A DNA stretch of 5,680 nt from Chloroflexota bacterium (lineage in GTDB: Bacteria; Chloroflexota; Dehalococcoidia; SHYB01). A model generated the notes under the pieces. That model did not search any database. It saw nothing but the letters and a program-made list of their open reading frames with translations, and had not been told where the DNA came from. Shown piece by piece: positions 1 to 5,039 of this stretch. The position numbers and the translations under genes are program-made. The stretch spans positions 1 through 5,680 of the forward strand of contig JACQEE010000027.1 in NCBI GenBank assembly GCA_016200725.1, given 5' to 3'. Position 1 is the first letter of the stretch. Every line of letters begins with the position of its first letter.

Positions 1-754
1 CCATCATGGCGCGGTCCACCTTGTAGGTCTGCACCAGTTTCATCCAGTCCTCAGGGTCGAACTGGCGTTGGATGACTAGCGTTCGTCCACCGTAGATGGC
101 CGACATCACGGCCTGGATGCCAGCGATGTGGTACAAGGGCACCGTGAGGATGTTTTTTTCTTCAACGTCGGGGTCCACGGGCGTCACGTTGTTGGTGACG
201 TACTCGGAGAAGTTCTTGTGGAGGAGCATCACTCCTTTGGGCTTGCCCGTCGTGCCAGCGGTGAAGAGCAGGATGGTCATGTCGTCGTCGGTGGAGTCGG
301 AGAAGACATCGTCCGGCGAGCCTTTGGCGACGAGTTTCTCGTATTCCAGCAAGCCTGGCTTATGGCCCGAGAGGGTAACGTAGTGCTTCACGGCCTTGAG
401 GTTCTTTTTCACGCCATCGAGCAGGGGCACATAGCGTTCGCCGACGAAGACCACGGAGGCGCCGGAGTCCTGGATCATGAACTCGAGTTCGTCGGCCTTG
501 GCGCGGAAGTTCAGCGGGACATAGATCGCGCCGAGTTTCGCGCAGGCGAAGTAGGTCTCGACGCAGTGGTTGCAGTTGACTTCGATGAGCGCAACGCGGT
601 CGCCCTTCTGAACGCCCATCTCCTGGAGCGTGTTGGCGAGTCGGTTCGATCGTTCCTGCACGTTACCATACGTGAAGTTCTTTCCCTCGAAAATGATGGC
701 GTTCCGATCGGTGGCGACGGCCGACGTCACCATCAGGAATTCGGGCGTGATCAT
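1..754 (-). CDS. Acyl-CoA synthetase (AMP-forming, ANL superfamily), N-terminal 251 codons; C-terminus lies beyond the left edge
   Basis: Reading the minus strand from the ATG at 754 gives an uninterrupted frame to the edge of the window. The product begins MITPEFLMVT and is a class I adenylate-forming enzyme, which activates a carboxylic acid with ATP and then forms the CoA thioester in the cytoplasm. Visible family features are a GDRVAL segment (residues 51-56), PLNFR (80-84), and the phosphate-binding loop TAGTTGKPKG at 165-174. It is followed by VPLYHIAG (205-212), the usual position of the substrate-pocket motif. The loop has Ala166 where Ser is usual. The start is well supported: GAGGAGG (complement of 760-766) lies 5 nt upstream of the ATG. 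The adenylate-binding YGxTE motif and the C-terminal lid domain are outside the window, so substrate class (long-chain, aryl, other) cannot be judged. It is the last gene of a minus-strand run, 95 bp after the hydratase stop. The family call is secure; specificity is unknown. Confidence 0.93.
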   Translation of the reverse strand, partial: MITPEFLMVTSAVATDRNAIIFEGKNFTYGNVQERSNRLANTLQEMGVQKGDRVALIEVNCNHCVETYFACAKLGAIYVPLNFRAKADELEFMIQDSGASVVFVGERYVPLLDGVKKNLKAVKHYVTLSGHKPGLLEYEKLVAKGSPDDVFSDSTDDDMTILLFTAGTTGKPKGVMLLHKNFSEYVTNNVTPVDPDVEEKNILTVPLYHIAGIQAVMSAIYGGRTLVIQRQFDPEDWMKLVQTYKVDRAMM

Positions 755-849
755 CAGGGCCTCCTCACTGGCAAAGTCCTAGAGGGACGTGGTTTTCCCA
801 AAGGGGATTTCGAATCGGTTGTACAGTGTAGCGTTTTTCGCTGCCGCCG
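755..849. other. Intergenic spacer between hydratase stop and acyl-CoA synthetase start
   Basis: These 95 bp contain the strong GAGGAGG ribosome binding site of the synthetase. They also hold a weak 4-bp stem with a five-base loop (AGCG-TTTTT-CGCT, 830-842). I see no convincing promoter and no intrinsic terminator on the minus strand, so read-through from the hydratase gene is plausible. Confidence 0.4.
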
Positions 850-1575
850 TCATTTCTCTGCATGAATCGCCGATGCAAGGCGCTGCTCGATAGCCAGTGC
901 ATCCGCAAGCGGCAGGTCTGCGCCGCGAAGCACGGCTGCCTTGGCAGCCTGCACGACGCGCGGTTCCAGCGAGGCGAGGCTATCCGCTACCCGCTGCGCC
1001 TCCGTGTAGAGTGTCTCGTCTGACACGATGCGGTTGACCAACCCGACGCGCACTGCCTCCTGCGCCTCGATCATGCGGCCGGTCAGCAGCGCATCAAGCG
1101 CCCGTGAGCGGCCAACGGCACGCGGCATCGTCTGCGTACCCCCCGCGGCGGGGATCATACCCAGGTTCGTCTCCGGCAGCCCGAACCTGGCATCGGGAGC
1201 AGCGAGGCGCAGGTCGCACCCGAGAGCAATCTCAAGCCCGGAGCCGAGGCAGAAGCCCCGCACCGCAGCGATCGCTGGAACGCGCAGCCAGAAGAGCCGC
1301 GCCCATACGTCGCGCTCATAGCGCACCTGCCGCGCGATGGCCTGCGATGGCGCCGTGCCGAACTCGGTGAGGTCCGCGCCAGCGCAGAAGGCGCGGTCGC
1401 CCGCTCCCCGAAAGACGATCGCGCGCACGGAGTCGTCCGCGGCAATCAGCCCTAGCGTTTCGTATAGGTCGTCGCGCATCTGGACGTTGTAGGCGTTGAG
1501 GACACGCGGCCGGTTCAGCGTGACCCAGGCCACGCCGCCGCGGTGCTCGTACAGAATGGTCTCGAAACCGCTCAT
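850..1575 (-). CDS. Enoyl-CoA hydratase/isomerase (crotonase family), intact
   Basis: The 241-residue product is a full-length or slightly short crotonase-fold protein (typical length about 255-265). It would hydrate a 2-enoyl-CoA to the 3-hydroxyacyl-CoA in beta-oxidation or a related CoA-ester pathway. The oxyanion-hole segments are AFCAGADL (62-69) and RGFCLGSGLEIALGCDL (106-122). Two glutamates, E115 in GSGLE and E135 in GLPETNLG, align with the two catalytic glutamates of the rat mitochondrial hydratase, in the contexts GGGCE and QPEI. AAGGTQTMPRAVG (143-155) is the usual signature following the second glutamate. Having both glutamates favours hydratase over isomerase, dehalogenase or decarboxylase branches. 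The start MSGFETILYE matches the normal N-terminus, although no good Shine-Dalgarno is visible before the ATG. The start lies only 19 bp after the stop of the broken hydratase upstream, so the two probably shared a transcript. The natural substrate is unknown. Confidence 0.92.
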   Translation of the reverse strand: MSGFETILYEHRGGVAWVTLNRPRVLNAYNVQMRDDLYETLGLIAADDSVRAIVFRGAGDRAFCAGADLTEFGTAPSQAIARQVRYERDVWARLFWLRVPAIAAVRGFCLGSGLEIALGCDLRLAAPDARFGLPETNLGMIPAAGGTQTMPRAVGRSRALDALLTGRMIEAQEAVRVGLVNRIVSDETLYTEAQRVADSLASLEPRVVQAAKAAVLRGADLPLADALAIEQRLASAIHAEK

Positions 1576-1594
1576 GGTGTGGGCATGAATGGGA

Positions 1595-2034
1595 CTACTT
1601 GCCTTTGAACTTCGGTGTGCCCTTTTTCAGGAATGAGCCGATCCCTTCTGTGCGGTCAGTCGTGGTGTGCAGCAGCACGGCGAGGTCTGTCTCCAGACGC
1701 AGGCCGTGCTCGAGAGGCACGTCCATGCCGCGATGGATGGCCTCTTTCGCGTAACGCGCCGCGATGGGGGCCGATGCTGCGAGTTTGCGCGCCAGGTCGT
1801 CGATGCGCGCTACGAACTCGGCCACGGGCCATGTCTGCGTGACCAAACCGCATTCGAGCGCCTCGCGAGCGGACCAGTAATAATGACCACGCTGACAGCG
1901 TCGTCCTCAACTACCTCCTGGCAGGCGTCGTGAAGGGTCGCCGCGAGGACGTCGTCGATGGCGTTGCCCGGCGGACGGCTGAGGGTGATGCGGGCGACGC
2001 CGCCCTCTTTTCGTAGCAAAATCTCTCGGCTCAT
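1595..2034 (-). pseudogene. Enoyl-CoA hydratase remnant with internal deletion and frame shift
   Basis: The first 54 codons from the ATG at 2034 encode a normal crotonase N-terminus (MSREILLRKEGGVARITLSR, ending VSVVIITG at about 1873). In the next frame, starting at about 1876, the sequence reads WSAREALECGLVTQTWP and continues to a normal crotonase C-terminus ending KKGTPKFKGK at the stop at 1595. Aligned by eye with the intact hydratase next door, the remnant lacks the equivalent of its residues 58-168. That is about 111 codons, covering both oxyanion-hole strands and both catalytic glutamates. The deletion is not a multiple of three: the upstream frame runs into a stop at 1810, giving a 74-residue nonsense-tailed product. 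The C-terminal 83 residues are open only from a TTG at 1846. No active hydratase can be made. The parts are well diverged from the neighbour, so this was a separate paralogue, not a fresh tandem copy. It could also be an assembly error that removed about 330 bp. Confidence 0.88.
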
Positions 2035-2120
2035 CGATCCCTTCGTTCCGGCAGGATGTAACAGACGACTACGGCGCGAAAAGCATAGGGAGGCGCTCGC
2101 CGGGGGTCAAGGCGTAGAGA
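2035..2120. other. Spacer between lipoprotein stop and hydratase remnant
   Basis: These 86 bp separate the lipoprotein from the broken hydratase. I see no clear terminator or sigma70-type promoter on the minus strand. GAAGGG, 4 nt before the ATG at 2034, is a weak ribosome binding site for the remnant. Confidence 0.35.
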
Positions 2121-2687
2121 TCAGCCGGTGAAGCGCACGAAGACGGTATCGACTGCCTCCCAGTGGAACTGGGTGGCTTTGAGATCCGGCGGGACCTCGA
2201 AGATCGCGGCGCCGCGGATGCTGAATCCCTGATCGATGTTGAAGTTCTTCCAGATGAGCAGGTAGAACGGCTCGGAATTGGGCTTCGTGGCGGCCAGCTC
2301 GCGTTGCTCGAAGGGGTTCACCGAAGGGTGCTCTGTGCCGGCGGCATCGAGCAGGGTGTACGCCTTCTCGTCCACATTCATGATCACGGTGGTCGAGCGG
2401 TCGTTGCCGATTTGGGCGTCCACGACGGCCAGTTTGTTCTTCGGGTCCTTCGGCTTGACGACGTAGGTGGTGCCCTGCTCCGAGTAGTACACGGCGTCCT
2501 TCAAGGCGACGCCGTAGACCTGTATCCAGATGTTGTTTCCGCGCTGGAAGGCGGGGAACTTGAGGCTGGGGACGGGGGTGGCCGACGACGAGGAGCCGCC
2601 GCACGCTGAGAAAGCGATTACCGCCGCGAGAGCAAAAGCGCAAACGGCGAGGATGCGGCGGGTCAGGGGTCGAAACATCGGCACCAT
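2121..2687 (-). CDS. Secreted lipoprotein with a DUF4352-like beta-sandwich domain
   Basis: From the ATG at 2687 the product is 188 residues. It has a short positive n-region (RPLTRR, 6-11), a hydrophobic stretch (about 12-26) and a lipobox FSAC with the acylated cysteine at 29. A GGSSSSATPVPS tether follows, as in surface-exposed lipoproteins. The remainder, rich in beta-strand patterns, resembles the DUF4352 immunoglobulin-like fold: KLAVVDAQIGND (85-96), a YTLLDAAGTEHPS segment (110-122), then IRGAAIFEVPPDLKATQF (157-174). In that family 'G..vFdVP' near the end is characteristic. That assignment is from remembered sequence pattern only. An in-frame GTG at 2705 would add six residues; neither start has a strong ribosome binding site. 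The ATG is preferred because it keeps a compact signal peptide. The function is unknown: such domains occur in exported proteins that may bind ligands or sense the envelope. It shares its strand with the fatty-acid genes but has no evident metabolic role. Confidence 0.82.
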   Translation of the reverse strand: MVPMFRPLTRRILAVCAFALAAVIAFSACGGSSSSATPVPSLKFPAFQRGNNIWIQVYGVALKDAVYYSEQGTTYVVKPKDPKNKLAVVDAQIGNDRSTTVIMNVDEKAYTLLDAAGTEHPSVNPFEQRELAATKPNSEPFYLLIWKNFNIDQGFSIRGAAIFEVPPDLKATQFHWEAVDTVFVRFTG

Positions 2688-2753
2688 TGTAGCGTATCCG
2701 TTCACCCTAGTGCCTAGTCCTACGATTGCTCATGACCAAAGGGATTCGCGAGC

Positions 2754-2789
2754 AAAAAGGGAGGCCCCTCGTGACGGAACGAGGGGCCT
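2754..2789 (-). terminator. Intrinsic (Rho-independent) terminator, minus strand
   Basis: A perfect 11-bp inverted repeat, AGGCCCCTCGT (2762-2772) and ACGAGGGGCCT (2779-2789), with a 6-nt loop. On the minus strand it is followed by CCC and then TTTTT (2758-2754). The plus-strand exit side has no T run, so it terminates minus-strand transcription only. No protein-coding gene ends just upstream on that strand, which is why a short non-coding transcript is proposed. Confidence 0.75.
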
Positions 2790-2843
2790 GTCTGGAGGAG
2801 GACCCGAAGGCGGGTTGAAACGGCAGATAGCAGCAGTTCCCGC

Positions 2844-2857
2844 GCGACGGCCGTCGC
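2844..2857. repeat. 14-bp perfect palindrome upstream of the SDR promoter
   Basis: GCGACGGCCGTCGC is perfectly self-complementary. It lies 6 bp upstream of the plus-strand -35 and at about +20 to +34 of the predicted minus-strand transcript. It could be a dimeric regulator site, or a 5-bp hairpin with a GGCC loop at the RNA level. No regulator family is recognised. Confidence 0.45.
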
Positions 2858-2863
2858 CATATA

Positions 2864-2891
2864 TTGATAAAGGTTCTGAACTTATTATAAA
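2864..2891 (+). promoter_or_regulatory. Sigma70-type promoter for the SDR gene
   Basis: TTGATA (2864-2869) and TATAAA (2886-2891) each match the consensus at five of six bases with a 16-bp spacer, in an AT-rich island within GC-rich DNA. The predicted start is near 2898, giving an 86-nt leader before the SDR ATG. The -10 element overlaps that of the opposing promoter by four bases. Confidence 0.6.
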
Positions 2892-2912
2892 GACTACCGC
2901 CTGATTTGTCGA
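2884..2912 (-). promoter_or_regulatory. Sigma70-type promoter reading leftward
   Basis: On the minus strand, TCGACA (complement of 2907-2912; five of six matches to TTGACA) is followed after 17 bp by a perfect TATAAT (complement of 2884-2889). The predicted start is near 2877. It would drive the short terminated RNA and, by read-through, the lipoprotein gene. Its -35 lies inside the inverted repeat at 2907-2927. Confidence 0.58.
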
Positions 2913-2927
2913 GTCCGTCCCTCGACA
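2907..2927. promoter_or_regulatory. Operator-like inverted repeat TGTCGAG-N7-CTCGACA
   Basis: Perfect 7-bp arms (2907-2913 and 2921-2927) are separated by 7 bp, with a dyad centre-to-centre distance of 14 bp. The repeat covers the -35 of the minus-strand promoter and lies about 10-30 bp downstream of the plus-strand start. A bound dimer could therefore affect both promoters. In RNA it would be a hairpin in the SDR leader. No known consensus is claimed. Confidence 0.5.
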
Positions 2928-2949
2928 CAGGCAACTCTCGGCAGTAGGC

Positions 2950-2963
2950 TTTCGCAGGCGAAA
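2950..2963 (+). repeat. Small inverted repeat in the SDR leader
   Basis: TTTCGC (2950-2955) and GCGAAA (2958-2963) form a 6-bp inverted repeat ending 9 bases before the ribosome binding site AAGAGG (2973-2978). It overlaps an 8-bp palindrome GAAATTTC (2960-2967). It might be a weak leader hairpin or a half of a protein site; its role is unknown. Confidence 0.3.
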
Positions 2964-2983
2964 TTTCCTAACAAGAGGCGAGC

Positions 2984-3736
2984 ATGCGACTCAAGGACAA
3001 AGTGGCGGTGATCACCGGCGCGGGCAGCGGCATCGGTCGCGGTGTTTGCCTGCGCTTCGCTGAGGAGGGCGCCTCGATCGTGGCTGCCGACGTGAACCTG
3101 AAGAACGCCCAGGAGACGGTCGCCATGGTTACGGCGAAGGGCGCCAAGGCGACGGCAGTCGCGTGCGACGTGTCCAAAGCCGCCGACGTCCGCCGCATGT
3201 TCGCCGAGGCGCTCCACGCCTTCGGTCGCTTCGATGTCCTGGTCAACAACGCGGGCATCCTCTCGTGGTCGCCCATCATCGAGATGAAGGAAGAGGACTG
3301 GGACCGCATCCAGTCGGTGAACCTGAAAGGCGTCTTTCTCTGTACGCAGGAGGCGGCGCGCTATTGGGTTCGCGGGAAGCGCGGCGGGCGCATCGTCAAC
3401 TTGGGCTCGGTGAATTCGGAGTTCGCTGCGCTCAACAATGCCCACTATGCAGCATCCAAGGGCGGCGTCAAAATGTTCACGCGCTCTGCCGCGCTCGAGT
3501 TCGCCCCCTACCACATCAACGTCAACGCCGTCGGCCCGGGCGGTGTGCAGACCAACATTTCGCCGCGCCTGGCCGACCCCAAGACTGCGCTGGAGGCTGG
3601 CAAGGAGGTGCCGTGGGGGCGCATCGGCCAGCCGCGCGACATCGCCAACGTGATCCTCTTCCTTGCCTCCGACGATGCCGAGTACGTCACCGGCCAGTTG
3701 CTCATCGTCGATGGCGGCAAGACGATCAGCGTCTAG
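2984..3736 (+). CDS. Classical short-chain dehydrogenase/reductase (SDR), NAD-type
   Basis: The 250-residue product is a complete classical SDR, a cytoplasmic Rossmann-fold oxidoreductase acting on alcohol/ketone pairs. In order it shows the nucleotide-binding TGAGSGIG (11-18), Asp36 at the end of beta-2 (VAADVN; acidic here usually means NAD rather than NADP), Asp62 in CDV, and NNAG (88-91). The catalytic set is complete: Asn113 (VNLKG), Ser142, Tyr155 and Lys159 (YAASK). GPGGVQT follows at 184-190, and the tail VTGQLLIVDGG (235-245) is typical. Such proteins are often labelled 3-oxoacyl-ACP reductase or glucose 1-dehydrogenase, but the substrate cannot be read from sequence. The start is supported by AAGAGG (2973-2978), 5 nt before the ATG. 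It is the only plus-strand gene here, with its own promoter and inverted repeats, and it converges on the CoA-transferase genes with 31 bp between stops. Its neighbours suggest oxidation of a hydroxyacyl-CoA or an alcohol precursor, but that is inference. Confidence 0.94.
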   Translation: MRLKDKVAVITGAGSGIGRGVCLRFAEEGASIVAADVNLKNAQETVAMVTAKGAKATAVACDVSKAADVRRMFAEALHAFGRFDVLVNNAGILSWSPIIEMKEEDWDRIQSVNLKGVFLCTQEAARYWVRGKRGGRIVNLGSVNSEFAALNNAHYAASKGGVKMFTRSAALEFAPYHINVNAVGPGGVQTNISPRLADPKTALEAGKEVPWGRIGQPRDIANVILFLASDDAEYVTGQLLIVDGGKTISV

Positions 3737-3758
3737 CGGGCACTCGTGTTGTTGCCCG
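3737..3758. terminator. Weak stem-loop between convergent genes
   Basis: CGGGCA (3737-3742) and TGCCCG (3753-3758) form a 6-bp stem with a 10-nt loop, exactly between the SDR stop and the CoA-transferase stop. The position suits a shared terminator, but neither side has a real T run (only ATTTG on the plus side), so it is a weak candidate. Confidence 0.3.
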
Positions 3759-3767
3759 ATTTGCGCG

Positions 3768-5039
3768 CTAGTGCTCGGCCCCGGTGGCGAAGCGGTCTCC
3801 GATGAGGCCTTTGTCCCGCATCCGCGTGACGTGTTCTGGTCTCATGCCAAGCAATGAGTGGAAGAGCAGGTCGTTGTGCTCGCCCAGGAGGTTGGCAGGC
3901 CGCTGGATCGCTGCGGGTGTCTCGGAGAAGCGCCAGGCCCTGCCGGGGTATTCGTGGCGGCCTGCCGTGGGGTGAACTATGGGTTCGAAGAAGCCTCGCG
4001 CCCGCAGATGGGGGTCTTCGAATAGCTGGCGAGCGTCCATCACGGGGCTGCACATGATTCGATGTGCTTGCAGCACAAGCATCGTGGCGTGGTCGTCGCG
4101 AGTGCGAGTCCAGTCTGCTAGCCGCCGGTCTAACTCCTTGGCGTTCTGCTGCCGCCCCTGCTTCGTTGCAAACTTGGCGTCGCGGCTCCATGCCGGATCG
4201 CCCATCGCCTCACAGAGACGACGCCACTCGTTATCGGAGGCTACAGCGATCGTGACCCATCGATCCGTGCCTCGGCAGGGATAGACACCGTGGGGGGCCA
4301 TCACCTCGTGACGGTTGCCCATCCGCTCGGGCACGCGCCGGTTCATCGAGTAGTCCACGATGGACTCGCCGATGCGGTCGATATAGGCCTCTGCCTGCGA
4401 GAGGTCGATCCACTGGCCTTCGCCGGTGCGGTGGCGGTGGTGCATCGCGGCGAGCAGCGCGAACATACCGACATGCACTCCTCCCGGATCCTGCGGGTAG
4501 GCAGGCGCTGTCTGGGTGATGTCATCGCCGCGATAGCCGCGGAGGCTCGCGTGGCCACACATCGAGTCGATGCAGAAGCCAAAGGTGTTGTGGCTGCGAT
4601 AGGGGCCGGTCTGGCCATAGGGCGACAGCGAAAGCAGCACGATGTCGGGACGCGCGCGGCGCAATGTGTCGTAGCCTACGCCGAGCTTGGCAAGGCCGCC
4701 CGCGGGGAAGTTCTCGACGAGGGCGTCGCAGACCGAGGCGAGTTCCAAGAACCGTGATCGCGTCTCCTCATCGCGCACATCGAGGGTGAAGCCGTACTTG
4801 CTACGGTTGTGCGCGTTGAAGTAGGAGTTGCGGTTGAAGGGCATGCCTCCCGGCTCCATGCCCGGATAGGTGGGCCCGCGAGGCGGGTTCGCATGCAATC
4901 CTCTCGAGGGTGACATGCGATGGATCGTTTCGATCTTCCAGACCTCAGCGCCCAGGTCGCCGAGGAAACTGCACAGCGTCGGGCCGATCCAGATGTCGCA
5001 GAACTCGAGCACGCGGATGCCAGCGAGCGGGAGCATCAC
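3768..5039 (-). CDS. Family III CoA-transferase (CaiB/BaiF type), complete
   Basis: The 423-residue product has the usual family length and order. The N-terminal segment LPLAGIRVLEFCDIWIGP is followed by LGDLGAEVWKIE (26-37), then NRSKYGFTLDVRD (78-90), LVENFPAGGLAKLGVGYDTL (107-126), LLSLSPYGQTGP (135-146) and GEGQWIDLSQAEAY (206-219). Asp184 in YPQDPGGVHVG is at the place of the catalytic aspartate that carries the acyl/CoA in formyl-CoA transferase. LLGEHND near residues 384-390 is the usual C-terminal motif. These enzymes move CoA between an acyl-CoA donor and a carboxylic acid, sparing ATP. The start is GTG at 5039 or ATG at 5036; both overlap the stop (TGA, 5038-5036) of the preceding CoA-transferase. 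That implies translational coupling, and only a weak AAGG precedes it. Donor and acceptor are unknown. Subunits of hetero-oligomeric CoA-transferases are often encoded side by side like this. Confidence 0.93.
   Translation of the reverse strand: MMLPLAGIRVLEFCDIWIGPTLCSFLGDLGAEVWKIETIHRMSPSRGLHANPPRGPTYPGMEPGGMPFNRNSYFNAHNRSKYGFTLDVRDEETRSRFLELASVCDALVENFPAGGLAKLGVGYDTLRRARPDIVLLSLSPYGQTGPYRSHNTFGFCIDSMCGHASLRGYRGDDITQTAPAYPQDPGGVHVGMFALLAAMHHRHRTGEGQWIDLSQAEAYIDRIGESIVDYSMNRRVPERMGNRHEVMAPHGVYPCRGTDRWVTIAVASDNEWRRLCEAMGDPAWSRDAKFATKQGRQQNAKELDRRLADWTRTRDDHATMLVLQAHRIMCSPVMDARQLFEDPHLRARGFFEPIVHPTAGRHEYPGRAWRFSETPAAIQRPANLLGEHNDLLFHSLLGMRPEHVTRMRDKGLIGDRFATGAEH

Larger units (their letters stand above)
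2754..2877 (-). ncRNA. Predicted small RNA or terminated leader transcript
   Basis: A minus-strand promoter (TCGACA, 17-bp spacer, TATAAT) predicts a start near 2877, and an intrinsic terminator ends in TTTTT at 2758-2754, so the transcript would be about 124 nt. Going 5' to 3' it can fold into three local hairpins: GCGAC-GGCC-GTCGC (2857-2844), ACCCG-CCTT-CGGGT (2815-2802) and the 11-bp terminator stem. No open reading frame starts inside it with a ribosome binding site. It matches none of the conserved cores I could check by eye (SRP RNA, 6S, tmRNA, T-box). It may be a free sRNA, or a leader that attenuates the lipoprotein gene, whose start lies about 67 nt past the terminator. This is an inference from signals only; no homologue is recognised. 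Confidence 0.4.

Noticed and set aside
128..865. A 245-codon open frame on the plus strand
   Set aside because: It is antisense to the acyl-CoA synthetase, whose minus-strand frame carries clear family motifs and a strong ribosome binding site. The plus-strand translation has no recognisable domain.
934..949. Inverted repeat GGCTGCC-TT-GGCAGCC within the intact hydratase
   Set aside because: It is explained by Ala/Lys codons of a conserved AAKAAV stretch in GC-rich coding DNA; nothing suggests a separate role.
850..2034. Tandem hydratases as a recent duplication
   Set aside because: The N-terminal segments differ at most positions outside the family consensus, so these are old paralogues.
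2163..2609. A 148-codon plus-strand frame opposite the lipoprotein
   Set aside because: Low-complexity Gly/Arg/Val-rich translation without start signals; the minus strand has a signal peptide, lipobox and domain pattern.
2686..2691. TACAAT on the minus strand as a -10 for a leaderless lipoprotein transcript
   Set aside because: No -35 match lies at 16-18 bp upstream, and the hexamer overlaps the preferred ATG; one short match alone is not enough.
2754..2877. T-box, SRP RNA or 6S RNA identity for the predicted transcript
   Set aside because: None of the conserved cores (T-box GGUGG-type motif, SRP tetraloop region, 6S open bubble) can be seen, and the next gene on that strand is not an aminoacyl-tRNA synthetase or amino acid gene.
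2707..2934. A 75-codon minus-strand frame across the SDR upstream region
   Set aside because: It begins upstream of the predicted minus-strand transcription start, has no ribosome binding site, reads through both promoters and the terminator stem, and looks like no protein family.
2894..3514. A 206-codon minus-strand frame opposite the SDR
   Set aside because: Shadow of the SDR gene, whose catalytic residues are complete on the plus strand; GC-rich DNA often leaves long antisense frames.
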